From NCBI RefSeq assembly GCF_900105245.1, contig NZ_FNSZ01000001.1, positions 5,330,001 through 5,394,000 on the forward strand: a DNA stretch of 64,000 nt. Direction: 5' to 3'. Below are positions 1 through 8,791 of the stretch, piece after piece. The notes below the pieces were generated by a model, which ran no database searches, was not told the DNA's origin, and saw only the letters and a program-made list of their open reading frames with translations. The stretch is from Streptomyces sp. 1222.5. Lineage in GTDB: Bacteria; Actinomycetota; Actinomycetes; Streptomycetales; Streptomycetaceae. Position numbers and translations under genes: made by a program. The stretch's first letter is position 1, and each line of letters opens with the position of its first letter.

Positions 1-365
1 TCGTCTACTTCTACCCCGCCGCCCTCACTCCCGGCTGCACCAAGCAGGCCTGCGACTTCACCGACAACCTCGACGTCCTCGCGGGCGCCGGCTACGACGT
101 CATCGGTATCTCCCCGGATGCCCCGGAGAAGCTGGCGAAATTCCGCGAGAAGGAGTCCCTCCGGGTCACCCTCCTCGCCGATCCGGACAAGAAGGCCACC
201 GAGGCCTACGGCGCCCACGGCGAGAAGAAGAACTACGGCAAGACGTACATGGGCGTGATCCGCTCCACGATCGTCGTCGATGAGCAGGGCAAGGTGGAAC
301 GCGCCCTCTACAACGTCCGCGCGACGGGCCACGTAGCCAAGATCATCAAGGACCTCGGCATCTGA
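1..365 (+). CDS. bcp: Thioredoxin-dependent peroxiredoxin (Bcp/PrxQ type), 3' part
   Basis: The window opens inside this gene. About 120 residues are visible, in the frame beginning at base 3. They carry the Bcp/PrxQ core: YFYPAALTPGCTKQACDF holds the peroxidatic Cys of the PxxxTPGCT motif with a second Cys five residues later, as in atypical 2-Cys PrxQ enzymes. Further motifs are VIGISPD and the C-terminal RSTIVVDEQGKV strand. The enzyme reduces hydroperoxides in the cytoplasm using thioredoxin. The N-terminus lies outside the window. A GC-rich dyad follows the stop. Confidence 0.95.
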   Translation, partial: VYFYPAALTPGCTKQACDFTDNLDVLAGAGYDVIGISPDAPEKLAKFREKESLRVTLLADPDKKATEAYGAHGEKKNYGKTYMGVIRSTIVVDEQGKVERALYNVRATGHVAKIIKDLGI

Positions 366-382
366 GGCCGCGCTTCCCACCC

Positions 383-413
383 ACGGCCCGCCCCGGACCC
401 CGGCGCGGGCCGT
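383..413 (+). terminator. Likely terminator after bcp
   Basis: An 8-bp inverted repeat (ACGGCCCG / CGGGCCGT) encloses a C/G-rich 15-nt loop that can pair further. It starts 17 nt after the bcp stop. There is no T-tract, which is usual for Streptomyces terminators. Confidence 0.5.
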
Positions 414-500
414 CTGCCGTCATTCCGGACGTGACTGTCCGATAACCGGTTCGTTACTCCGGACGGGCGGGGAACGCCTGCCCGTGATGGAGGCAACTCG

Positions 501-1375
501 ATGGCGGCCGGTACGTATGCCAAGGACCGGCTGGAGGCAGCGGCTCGTGCATCACGAACACGGTCGGAGGCGCTGGAACGGCTGGGGGTGGACCCGGGAA
601 GCCCGTCGCGGCGGTACGTGCTGGAGCGGATGAGGAAACTCGGCGTGGACGTCTCCCACTTCGAGCGGGAGGGGGCGCGGTGGACGCGCGAAGTTCTCGA
701 GCCGGTGGTGGCGGTGTCCGTCGGCATCAATGAGGTGGTGCGTGAACTCGGCATCGAGGAGCGCTGCGCCGGCTGTGGCGCGACTGGTGCGACAACCGCA
801 TCGGCAACCTTCGGTTGCTCTGCCCCGACTGCCACTCGATACGGACAATCACCGCGGTCGGGCCAAGAGGCCCCGGGGTGGCGTCCGATGAGCGGTGGCG
901 TGCGGTACACACGTGAACGGTTGGCCGAAGCCGCCGAGCGGTGTGCGAGCCTCGACGAGGTGCAGGCGTGCCCGCCCCGAACCCGACGAGTCGTGCAGGG
1001 CCGTCACCGAGTCGGTCTCCGTCGCCGAGGCGCTGCGCCGCCTCGGGCGCCCGGACGACGGCACCCAACGCGCCATGCTGCGCACATGGATCGCCGAGGA
1101 CCGCCTTCCACCGCGCCCTTCCTCGGACAGGCCCACCACGGCAGGCGGCGCTCGGACCGGGTCAGGCGCGCGGAGGACATCCTGGTCCAGCACGCGGCCG
1201 ACGTCGGACGCGCACCTGTCTGCTTAGCCGTGCACTCCACGGTCGACCACATCAACGGCGACTGGAGCGACGACAGTCGGAGCAACCTTCGCCTGCTGTG
1301 CCAACTGCCACGCGACGACAACCGCCTGGTGCCGAGACGACCCGCGACGGCATACTCTCGCCCAGTAAAGTAGGG
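501..1375 (+). pseudogene. Decayed HNH endonuclease locus (two truncated copies)
   Basis: An ORF from ATG 501 starts like actinobacterial HNH proteins, with repeated recognition-type segments such as WTREVLEPVVAVSVGINEV. Its own frame then loses homology. The HNH tail DNRIGNLRLLCPDCHS is found in a different frame at about 788-835. A second set of the same pieces follows: YTRERLAEAAERCASLDEV near 904-960, then VDHINGDWSDD and SNLRLLC near 1242-1305, again with frame changes. This is the pattern of two HNH genes broken by deletions and frameshifts. A working product is unlikely. The locus sits directly upstream of a tRNA gene. Confidence 0.7.
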
Positions 1376-1383
1376 GGCTACAG

Positions 1384-1457
1384 GCGCTCGTACTCCAATT
1401 GGCAGAGAGGCAGGCCTTAGAAGCCTGATGTTGTCGGTTCAAGTCCGACCGGGCGCA
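1384..1457 (+). tRNA. tRNA with anticodon UAG (nominal tRNA-Leu), short variable loop
   Basis: A full cloverleaf is visible. The 7-bp acceptor stem pairs GCGCTCG (1384-1390) with CGGGCGC (1450-1456), with one G-U pair, and discriminator A is at 1457. The D-arm has GG in the loop. The anticodon stem CAGGC/GCCTG encloses loop CTTAGAA (anticodon TAG, 1418-1420). The T-arm is GTCGG-TTCAAGT-CCGAC. CCA is not encoded. The variable region is only 5 nt (1428-1432), so this is a class I fold, whereas bacterial tRNA-Leu is normally class II with a long variable arm. The codon read is predicted to be CUA, but the charging identity cannot be settled from sequence. Confidence 0.85.
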
Positions 1458-1461
1458 CAGG

Positions 1462-1508
1462 CAGAGAGGGCCCGGTACCTTTGAATCAAAGGTGCCGGGC
1501 CCTCTCTG
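1462..1508. terminator. Bidirectional hairpin terminator between tRNA and rdgB
   Basis: A near-perfect 23-bp inverted repeat (left arm 1462-1484, right arm 1486-1508, one G-T wobble, single-base loop) lies between the plus-strand tRNA and the minus-strand rdgB stop at 1515. It probably stops transcription from both sides. Confidence 0.85.
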
Positions 1509-1514
1509 TGATCC

Positions 1515-2117
1515 TCAGTCCAGCAGTTCCCGGACCGCCGGTACCAGGGCGCGGAACGCCTTGCCGCGGTGGCTGATCGCGTTCTTCTCGGCGGGGCTCA
1601 GCTCGGCGCAGGTGCGGGTCTCGCCCTCCGGCTGGAGGACCGGGTCGTAGCCGAAGCCGTTCGTGCCGGCCGGAGCGTGCCGCAGGGAGCCCCGCAGCCG
1701 GCCTTCGACCACCCGTTCCGTGCCGTCCGGCAGGGCGAGCGCGGCGGCGCAGGCGAAGTGCGCGGCCCGGTGTTCCTCCGCGATGTCGGAGAGCTGGGCG
1801 AGGAGCAGGTCGAGGTTGGCCTTGTCGTCGCCGTGCCGGCCGGCCCAGCGGGCGGAGAAGATGCCGGGGGCGCCGCCCAGAACGTCCACGCAGAGGCCGG
1901 AGTCGTCGGCGACGGCGGGAAGACCGGTCGCCCGGGCCAGGGCGTGGGCCTTCAGCAGGGCGTTCTCGGCGAAGGTGACGCCGGTCTCCTTGACGTCGGG
2001 GATCTCGGGGAAGGCGTCGGCGCCGACCAGTTCGTGGGGGAGCCCGGCGTCGGCGAGGATCGCCCTCAGCTCGGTGATCTTTCCGGCGTTTCGGGTGGCG
2101 AGGATCAGGCGGGTCAT
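1515..2117 (-). CDS. rdgB: RdgB/HAM1 family non-canonical purine NTP pyrophosphatase
   Basis: This 200-residue cytoplasmic enzyme hydrolyses dITP, XTP and similar damaged purine triphosphates to monophosphates, keeping them out of DNA. The family motifs are clear: LATRNAGKITEL at the N-terminus, TFAENALLKA, the VADDSGLCVDVLGGAPGIFSAR block with the metal-binding acidic residues, GTNGFGYDPV, and ISHRGKAF at the C-terminus. The frame is open upstream, but ATG 2117 gives exactly the usual family length and N-terminus. The gene converges on the tRNA across a strong terminator. Confidence 0.96.
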   Translation of the reverse strand: MTRLILATRNAGKITELRAILADAGLPHELVGADAFPEIPDVKETGVTFAENALLKAHALARATGLPAVADDSGLCVDVLGGAPGIFSARWAGRHGDDKANLDLLLAQLSDIAEEHRAAHFACAAALALPDGTERVVEGRLRGSLRHAPAGTNGFGYDPVLQPEGETRTCAELSPAEKNAISHRGKAFRALVPAVRELLD

Positions 2118-2172
2118 GCGGCCAGTATTCCTGGCCGCCCGTGCCCGGTGCCGCCCGCCCCGCCCCCGTCGG

Positions 2173-3561
2173 CTACAGCTCCGCCTGGCCCGCGCCCCTG
2201 AGCGTGTACAGGTCGAACGTCTCGGCCATCTTGGCGAAGCCCAGGTCGCTGGGGTGCAGATGGTCACCGGAGTCGTACACGGGGAGCAGGCGGTGGGGGG
2301 CGTAGGGGTCGCGCAGGGCCTTGTCGAAGTCGACGACGGCGTCGTACACCCCGCCGGCCCGGATCTGCGCGTTGACCTGCTGCCGTACCGCCTCCCGGGC
2401 CGTGGTGAAGCCGCGGTGGCCCTCGAAGGGCATCAGGGTGGCGCCGACGACCTTGAGGCCGCGTGCGTGTGCCTGGCGGACGAGGGTGCGCAGCCCGGCG
2501 GTGATGCGGTCGGGGTCGGCGAGCCGGGGGTTGCGCAGGATGTCGTTGATGCCGAGGTCGATGACGACGACCTTGACGTTGGTGCGGGAGAGCGCGTCGC
2601 GGCCGAAGCGGCCCAGTCCGCTCTGGTTCTCCGCGGGCCGGCCGAAGCCGTCGGCGAGGACCTGGTTGCCGCTGATGCCCTCGTTGACGACGCTGTAGCG
2701 CGGGAGTTGGCGTCCGCCGCCGAGCGCGGTGCGCAGCCGTCCGGCGAGGACGTCGGGCCAGCGGCGGTTGGCGCCGATGGTCGAGGTGACGCCGTCGGTG
2801 ATGGAGTCGCCGAAGACGACGACGGTGCCCTCGGCCTCGTTGCTGAGGACGTCCACGGCCGTCAGATAGCGCCAGTACGGCGTCTGTTGGGTGTACGGGG
2901 CTGCGGTGGTGTCCTCGGTGCGGTCACCGTCGGCCACGTAGGAGATCTGCCGGGCGTGCGGGTGGTAGGTGACCGGGCCGGACGCGGTGGGGGAGTAGGT
3001 GGTGACCAGGAGGTCGCCGCCGTGCGGAACGGCGAGGCGCACGGCGTCGCTGACGATCTGTCCGCCGGCGGGTATGACGACACCGGCGCTGCCGTTGAAG
3101 GTCAGGCGGCGCATCGTTTCCGCGGCGGCCGCGGCGGTTCCGTCGCCGGCCGCGAGGGCGAGCGAGGCGTGGCTGATGGTCAGCGGGGACTGTCCGTAGA
3201 GATTGGACAGGGTGATCCGGGCACCCGTACCGCCGGCGTCGGCGTGCACGACGTTGCGGACGGAACGGCCCGCCAGGCCGGTGCCCTCGGTGCCGGGTTC
3301 GCCGCCCACGGGTGCGGCGGCCCAGGAGCCGACCCAGGTGCCGGTGGAGGCGGGGGCGGCGGCGGAGTCGCGGTGGGTGCGGTTGCCGGCAAGGGCGCTG
3401 CCGGGGGTGCCGTCGTCGGCGGCGACGGTGAGGTAGATGACGGTGGACAGTGCGACGACGAGGGCGACGAGCGCGCCCAGGATCACACCGTGTCGGGCGG
3501 GGACGGCGGCTTCCGGCTGCTCCGCGGCGGGCCCCGCACCCCCCTCATGACGCTTGGTCAC
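2173..3561 (-). CDS. Membrane-anchored or secreted SGNH/GDSL esterase
   Basis: The product has about 462 residues. An N-terminal hydrophobic segment (GVILGALVALVVALSTVIYLTV) is followed by a Ser/Ala-rich linker and a beta-rich region. The SGNH hydrolase domain lies in the C-terminal half: GDSITDG (nucleophile Ser), GISGNQV (block II Gly), GINDI (block III Asn) and DHLHPSDLGF (block V Asp/His). Family members are extracellular lipases or esterases; the substrate here is unknown. The start is set at GTG 3561, preceded 12 nt upstream by AAGGAG. An ATG at 3618 in the same frame would put that site inside the coding region. It is divergent from the DUF445 gene. Confidence 0.85.
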   Translation of the reverse strand: MTKRHEGGAGPAAEQPEAAVPARHGVILGALVALVVALSTVIYLTVAADDGTPGSALAGNRTHRDSAAAPASTGTWVGSWAAAPVGGEPGTEGTGLAGRSVRNVVHADAGGTGARITLSNLYGQSPLTISHASLALAAGDGTAAAAAETMRRLTFNGSAGVVIPAGGQIVSDAVRLAVPHGGDLLVTTYSPTASGPVTYHPHARQISYVADGDRTEDTTAAPYTQQTPYWRYLTAVDVLSNEAEGTVVVFGDSITDGVTSTIGANRRWPDVLAGRLRTALGGGRQLPRYSVVNEGISGNQVLADGFGRPAENQSGLGRFGRDALSRTNVKVVVIDLGINDILRNPRLADPDRITAGLRTLVRQAHARGLKVVGATLMPFEGHRGFTTAREAVRQQVNAQIRAGGVYDAVVDFDKALRDPYAPHRLLPVYDSGDHLHPSDLGFAKMAETFDLYTLRGAGQAEL

Positions 3562-3757
3562 GCTTGCGTTGTTCTCCTTGATAGATGGGAGCCCGAGGCT
3601 CCGATCCGATGAATCCATGATGCGTCATGGGCCGGGCCGGTCTGACAGGGCCCTGCCCAAAATCCCCTTCCCGAGAGACGCCGGGAACTCCTGTTTCGTT
3701 CCGGGAGTCGGTCAGGAAGGGACAATTGTGTGCGGGATCACCGAGCGGGTGGAGCTG

Positions 3758-5107
3758 ATGGAACCTACGGAGACGGGAACACGGGGAGTGCGGGCACCGG
3801 AGCGTGCGCCTGCCGCGCCGGGGCGCGCGGCGTCGTACCGGACCATGACGGCGTTCACCCCCGCGGACGAGGAGCGCCGGGCCGGTGTGCGGCGCATGAA
3901 ACTCACGGCGACCGGGATGCTGCTGTTCGTGGCGCTGGTCTACGTCCTCGCGAAGCTGGCCGAGCACGAGGGCGCCGGGGCGTGGGCGGGCTATGTGGCC
4001 GCTGCCGCCGAGGCGGGCATGGTGGGTGCGCTGGCGGACTGGTTCGCGGTCACGGCGCTGTTCCGGCATCCGCTGGGCCTGCCCATCCCGCACACCGCGA
4101 TCATCCCCACGAAGAAGGACCAGCTGGGCGTCTCGCTGGGTGAGTTCGTGGGGGAGAACTTCCTGTCGGAGGCCGTCGTGCGGCAGCGGCTGCGCGCGGT
4201 CGGCATCGGCAGCCGGCTGGGCGCGTGGCTGGCGGAGCCGGAGCACGCGGACCGGGTGACGGCCGAGCTGGCGACGGCCCTGCGGGGCGCGCTGGCGGTG
4301 CTGCGGGACTCCGATGTGCAGGCGGTCGTCGGGGAGGCGATCACCCGGCGGGCGAACGCGCAGGAGATCGCGCCGGGCATCGGGAAGATGCTGGAGAAGG
4401 TCGTCGCCGACGGTGGTCACAAACGGGTGGTGGACCTGGTGGTGGCCCGCGCCCACGACTGGCTGGTGCTGCACCGCGGTGACGTGATGGTCGCGGTGGA
4501 GGGCGGCGCGCCCGGCTGGACCCCGCGGTTCGTCGACAAGAAGGTCGGCGAGCGGGTCTACAAGGAGCTGCTGCGGTTCGTGACCGAGATGCGGGACATG
4601 CCGTCGCATCCGGCGCGGGGCGCGCTGGACCGGTTCCTCACCGACTTCGCCTCCGACCTGCAGTCCGACACGGACACCCGGGCGCGGGTGGAGCGGCTGA
4701 AGGGGGAGGTGCTGGGCCGCGGCGAGGTGCAGGACCTGATCGCGTCGGCGTGGACGGCCGTGCGGTCGATGATCGTGGCGGCGGCCGACGACGAGCGCAG
4801 CGAGCTGCGGCTGCGGGTGCGGGCCGCGCTGCTGTCGCTGGGCCGGCGGATGGCGACCGAGCCGAAGGTGCAGGGGAAGGTCGACAGCTGGGTGGAGGGT
4901 GCGGCGGTGCACGTCGTGACGACGTACCGCAAGGAGATCACCTCGCTGATCACGGACACGGTGGCGGGCTGGGACGCGGAGCACACCACCCGCAAGATCG
5001 AGGCCCACATCGGCCGCGACCTCCAGTTCATCCGCATCAACGGCACGGTGGTGGGATCGCTGGCGGGCTTGCTGATCTACGTGGTGTCACGGGCGCTGGG
5101 AGCGTGA
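3758..5107 (+). CDS. DUF445 (YjiN-like) membrane protein
   Basis: This protein has about 449 residues. After a short hydrophilic leader come a membrane segment (GMLLFVALVYVLAKL) and the DUF445 signature AGMVGALADWFAVTALFRHPLGLPIPHTAIIP. A long helical region rich in charged residues follows, and a final membrane segment (VVGSLAGLLIYVVSRALG) closes the protein. The molecular role of DUF445 proteins is not established. ATG 3758 has GGAG just upstream but tightly spaced; ATG 3846 (MTAFTPADEER) is a realistic alternative. The gene is divergent from the SGNH esterase across about 196 bp that should hold both promoters. Confidence 0.88.
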   Translation: MEPTETGTRGVRAPERAPAAPGRAASYRTMTAFTPADEERRAGVRRMKLTATGMLLFVALVYVLAKLAEHEGAGAWAGYVAAAAEAGMVGALADWFAVTALFRHPLGLPIPHTAIIPTKKDQLGVSLGEFVGENFLSEAVVRQRLRAVGIGSRLGAWLAEPEHADRVTAELATALRGALAVLRDSDVQAVVGEAITRRANAQEIAPGIGKMLEKVVADGGHKRVVDLVVARAHDWLVLHRGDVMVAVEGGAPGWTPRFVDKKVGERVYKELLRFVTEMRDMPSHPARGALDRFLTDFASDLQSDTDTRARVERLKGEVLGRGEVQDLIASAWTAVRSMIVAAADDERSELRLRVRAALLSLGRRMATEPKVQGKVDSWVEGAAVHVVTTYRKEITSLITDTVAGWDAEHTTRKIEAHIGRDLQFIRINGTVVGSLAGLLIYVVSRALGA

Positions 5108-5401
5108 GCCCTGCCGGGGGCTCGGCGGGGTGGTGAGCTCGGCTCCGGGGGCGCACTTGGAGGGGGTACCGCCCCGTGGCTTGCCGCGCCTGTGGCTTGC
5201 GGCTCGCTCCGGCCGCTCGGCTGCCTGACCCACTGGCCTGCTGGACCCGTCCGTCCGAGTGGCCCGCCGACCGCGCCGGCCTCTCGGCCGGAGTGAGCCC
5301 CTCTGCAGTGCCGCCGTGCCGCCGGCGGCCGCCGCGCTGGGCGGCCTATATCGGCAGGGGCCGGGCACCCGGTATCCGTCCTTCGAGGAGGAAGGGAGCC
5401 C

Positions 5402-6949
5402 ATGAGCACAGCTGAGGCCGAGTCCGGCCGGAGCATCACCACCGACATTCCCGCCCGGCTCGACCGCCTGCCCTGGTCCCGCTGGCACTGGACGATCGTG
5501 ATCGGCCTGGGCACCGTATGGATCCTGGACGGCCTGGAAGTCACGGTCGTCGGCAACATCGCGAGCCGGCTGGCCGAGCCGGGCAGCGGTCTGGCGATCT
5601 CCTCCGGGCAGATCACCGGTGTCGCCGCGGCGCTCTACGTGGCGGGTGCCTGCGTGGGCGCCCTGTTCTGGGGCCGTCTGACCGACCGCTTCGGCCGCAA
5701 GAAGCTCTTCATGATCACCCTGGCGGTGTATCTGGCGGCGACCGCCCTGACGGCCGTGTCCTGGGAAGCCTGGTGGTTCTTCCTGTTCCGCTTCCTGACA
5801 GGTTTCGGCATCGGCGGCGAGTACGCGGCGATCAACTCCGCGATCGACGAGCTGATCCCCGCGAACTACCGCGGCCGGGTCGACCTGATCATCAACGGCA
5901 GCTTCTGGCTGGGCGCGGTCGGCGGCTCCCTGCTCTCGATCGTCGCGCTCAACACCGGCCTGCTGCCGGCGAACGTCGGCTGGCGCCTGACCTTCGCCCT
6001 CGGCGCGGTCCTGGCCCTGGTCATCCTGCTCGTACGACGGCACGTCCCCGAGAGTCCGCGCTGGCTGCTCATCCACGGCCGGGACCGGGAGGCGGAGGAG
6101 ATCGTCTCCGGCATCGAACGGCAGGTGCGGGAGGAGAAGGGCGCGGCGCTGCCCGAGCCGCAGGGTGAGCTGGAGATCCGCCAGCGCAAGAACGTGACCT
6201 TCCTGGAGATCGCCCGCACGGTGTTCGGCCAGTACCGCAAGCGCGCGGTGCTCGGCTTCTCCCTCTTCATCGGCCAGGCGTTCCTGTACAACGCGATCAC
6301 CTTCGGCTTCGGCGCGATCCTGACCAAGTTCTTCGACGTGCCGTCCGACCACACCGGCTACTACTTCGCGGTGATCGCGGTCGGCAACTTCTGCGGTCCG
6401 CTGCTGCTGGGCAAGCTGTTCGACACGGTCGGCCGCCGGGTGATGATCTCCGGCACGTACCTGCTCTCCGGTCTGCTGCTGTTCGGGACGGCCTGGCTGT
6501 TCGACCGCGGCTCGCTGAGCGCGGGCACGCTGACGGCCTGCTGGTGCGCGGTGCTGTTCTTCGCGTCGGCGGGTGCGTCCAGCGCATACCTGACGGTGTC
6601 GGAGATCTTCCCGATGGAGACGCGGGCGATGTCGATCGCCTTCTTCTACGCCCTCGGTACGGCGGCCGGCGGTATCAGCGGCCCGCTGCTGTTCGCCGAC
6701 CTCACGAGCACGGGCAAGGTCGGTGACACCGTCCTCGCCTTCTCGATCGGTGCGACCCTGATGTGCCTGGCCGGTCTGGTCGCGGCGTTCCTCGCGGTGA
6801 AGGCCGAGCGCCGCTCCCTCGAGGACATCGCCCGCCCGCTGACGGCCGTGGCGGGCCGGGCCAGGGAGGCGACGAAGAACGCCCGGCCGTCCCGGCGTTC
6901 ACCGGGCACGCAGGGCCCGACGACCCCACCGGCGGCGAGCCGGCCGTAA
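5402..6949 (+). CDS. MFS transporter, sugar/metabolite:H+ symporter type
   Basis: The protein has 515 residues and about 12 hydrophobic segments. It shows the MFS loop motif GRLTDRFGRKK between TM2 and TM3 and the PESPRWLL motif after TM6, typical of the sugar-porter and metabolite-H+ symporter branches, with a central hydrophilic loop at about residues 225-265. The N-terminal TM1 carries an acidic residue (WILDGLEVTVVG), as in many proton-coupled members. ATG 5402 follows a strong GAGGAGGAAGGGAG site. The substrate is not identifiable. The 294-bp stretch upstream (5108-5401) shows no gene and presumably holds the promoter. Confidence 0.92.
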   Translation: MSTAEAESGRSITTDIPARLDRLPWSRWHWTIVIGLGTVWILDGLEVTVVGNIASRLAEPGSGLAISSGQITGVAAALYVAGACVGALFWGRLTDRFGRKKLFMITLAVYLAATALTAVSWEAWWFFLFRFLTGFGIGGEYAAINSAIDELIPANYRGRVDLIINGSFWLGAVGGSLLSIVALNTGLLPANVGWRLTFALGAVLALVILLVRRHVPESPRWLLIHGRDREAEEIVSGIERQVREEKGAALPEPQGELEIRQRKNVTFLEIARTVFGQYRKRAVLGFSLFIGQAFLYNAITFGFGAILTKFFDVPSDHTGYYFAVIAVGNFCGPLLLGKLFDTVGRRVMISGTYLLSGLLLFGTAWLFDRGSLSAGTLTACWCAVLFFASAGASSAYLTVSEIFPMETRAMSIAFFYALGTAAGGISGPLLFADLTSTGKVGDTVLAFSIGATLMCLAGLVAAFLAVKAERRSLEDIARPLTAVAGRAREATKNARPSRRSPGTQGPTTPPAASRP

Positions 6950-7048
6950 CGTCCGGTGCCGGTTCCGGCGCTTGGAATCGGTGTGACCGGTTCCAGGTAC
7001 CGGCACCGGTGCCGGTGCGAGAACGGCGTGGCCGGCCCCGCGATCCCA

Positions 7049-7090
7049 GGGCCCCGGTCCTCGGGCAGTGACACCCGAGGGTCGGGGCCC
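7049..7090. terminator. Terminator between convergent MFS and membrane protein genes
   Basis: The inverted repeat GGGCCCCG-GT-CCTCGGG / CCCGAGG-GT-CGGGGCCC has a 2-nt internal mismatch and an 8-nt loop, and lies between convergent genes. Upstream, 6953-7020 is a run of imperfect GGTACCGG/CCGGTACC-type repeats without coding potential. Confidence 0.65.
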
Positions 7091-7139
7091 GATCCGTGCC
7101 CGGTCCCCGTCCGGCCCGTGCCCCGTCCGTGCCCGGCCG

Positions 7140-7661
7140 TCACGCGCCGGTCGTGGAGCCCGGCCGGACGATCATCAGGATCGTCACGGTGGCCCACAGC
7201 ACGTTGAACACCCCGGTGTACATGGCGAGTCGCGCGGTGTGCCGGACCGTACCACCGCCCTCGACGAGCGCGGTCTGGGCGGGAAGCACGAGCGCGGCGA
7301 GGACCACGGCCGCGAGGGCGGTCAGCGCGATCGAGGTGATCAGCCAGGCGTCGCCGAGCACACCCATCCGGCTCGCGGTGGCGAACCCGAAGACGGGTAC
7401 GACGACCCCGACGACGGCGTACACCCGGCAGATCCGGTACAGCAGCCGAAGTGTCCCGGCGGGATCACCGGCGGCACCGGCGTCGTCCGCGAGGGCGGCG
7501 GCACCGGAGTCGTCGTCCGCGGGGGCGGTGGTCCCGGAGCCGCCGGGCGGCGCGGCGAGGACCCGGCGGGCGGCGGGCGGGAACATGCTCGCGGCGACGG
7601 TCACGGGGCCGACGGCGACGATCGCGGCGAGGACGTGCACGGCGAGGAGGAACTTGGTCAC
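7140..7661 (-). CDS. Small four-TM membrane protein (DUF2269-like)
   Basis: The product has about 173 residues with four predicted membrane helices: FLLAVHVLAAIVAVGPVTVA, the YRICRVYAVVGVVVPVFGFA region, SIALTALAAVVLAALVLPAQ and MYTGVFNVLWATVTILMIV. An Ala/Asp/Gly-rich cytoplasmic or external loop lies between the first and second. Layout and length suggest the DUF2269-type integral membrane proteins, which have no known function. GTG 7661 places the first helix right at the N-terminus; the frame stays open upstream, so the start is not certain. Confidence 0.75.
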   Translation of the reverse strand: MTKFLLAVHVLAAIVAVGPVTVAASMFPPAARRVLAAPPGGSGTTAPADDDSGAAALADDAGAAGDPAGTLRLLYRICRVYAVVGVVVPVFGFATASRMGVLGDAWLITSIALTALAAVVLAALVLPAQTALVEGGGTVRHTARLAMYTGVFNVLWATVTILMIVRPGSTTGA

Positions 7662-7811
7662 GGCGGTGACGCTAGGGCCCGGGACGATCTTCGAGAAGTG
7701 GCGGAAGTGCCAGGCTTCGACGGATTCCCGCCAGTCACCCGACCAGGACTCCGCTGTCGCACCCCGGAGGGCGCTGTTGGCGACAATCCGTCGCAAGCCT
7801 ACGATCCCGCC

Positions 7812-8766
7812 ATGCACACCGTGGCCGTACTGGCGCTGGACGGGGTCATCCCGTTCGACCTCTCCGCTCCCATCGACACCTTCGGCTGGGCGCGGCTGCC
7901 CGACGGCAGGGCGCCGTACCGGGTGCGGGTCTGCTCGGTGCGGGAGGAGGTGAGCGCGGGCGCCTTCACGGTCCGGGCGCCGTACGGCGTCGAGGCGCTC
8001 GCCGACGCCGACACGATCGTCCTGCCCGGGGTCGCCGAACCGCCCGGGACGCTGCCGCCCGGCGTCGCGGAGGCGCTCCGCGCGGCGGCGGCCCGCGGCA
8101 CCCGTATCGCCTCGATCTGCGTGGGCGTTCCTCTTCGCGGCGACGGGTCTGCTGGACGGCCTGCGCGCCACAACCCACTGGGTCGCCCCCCCGGACCTGG
8201 CCGAGCGCCACCCGGCGGTGACCGTCGACCCGAACGTCCTCTACGTCGACAACGGCCAGTTCCTCACTTCGGCGGGCGCCGCGGCGGCGATGGACATGTG
8301 CCTGCACATGATCCGCCGGGACTTCGGCTCCGCGGTCGCCGCGCACGCGGCCCGCATGTCGGTGATGCCGCTGGAGCGGGAGGGCGGGCAGGCCCAGTTC
8401 ATCGTGCACGACCTGCCCCCGGCCCCGGCCGGCGCGACCCTGGAGCCCCTGCTGCACTGGCTGGAGGACCACTGCGACCGCGATCTGACGCTGGACGAGA
8501 TCGCGGCGCAGGCGGGCATGAGCAGCCGTACCCTCAACCGCCGCTTCCGGGAGCAGACCGGCACGACACCGCTGCAGTGGCTGCACCGGGCGCGGGTACG
8601 ACGGGCCCAGTATCTGCTGGAGACGACCCCGTACTCGGTGGAACGCATCGCAGGGCAGGCGGGTTTCGGCTCCCCGACGGCGTTCCGGGAACGGTTCCGG
8701 AGGGTGGTGGGGACGAGCCCGCAGGCGTACCGGAGGGCGTTCCGGGCGGGGGAGAGGGTGCCGTAG
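7812..8766 (+). pseudogene. GlxA/FtrA-type AraC regulator with a frameshift
   Basis: Two frames together give a complete regulator. From ATG 7812 comes a DJ-1/PfpI-like domain (VAVLALDGVIPFDLSAPIDTF ... ADADTIVLPGVAEP ... GTRIASICVG). After about 8125-8131 the homology jumps frame and continues as FLFAATGLLDGLRATTHW, then an AraC HTH domain (LTLDEIAAQAGMSSRTLNRRF ... PYSVERIAGQAGFGSPTAFRERFRR) to the stop at 8766. Comparing GTGGGCGTTCCTC with the expected Gly-Ala-Phe-Leu codons suggests two bases were lost. Either the gene is newly inactivated or this is a sequencing error; the rest is undamaged. Confidence 0.85.
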
Positions 8767-8791
8767 GCGCCGGAGGCAGGTGGCCCGGCGT

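Noticed and set aside
1663..3612. 649-residue plus-strand ORF opposite rdgB and the SGNH esterase
   Set aside because: Low-complexity Gly/Val/Arg composition, no domain, and fully antisense to two clear genes; typical of high-GC shadow frames.
5108..5401. Short Arg/Pro-rich ORF (5176-5415) before the MFS gene
   Set aside because: No ribosome site, skewed composition and overlap with the MFS start; most likely promoter and leader DNA.
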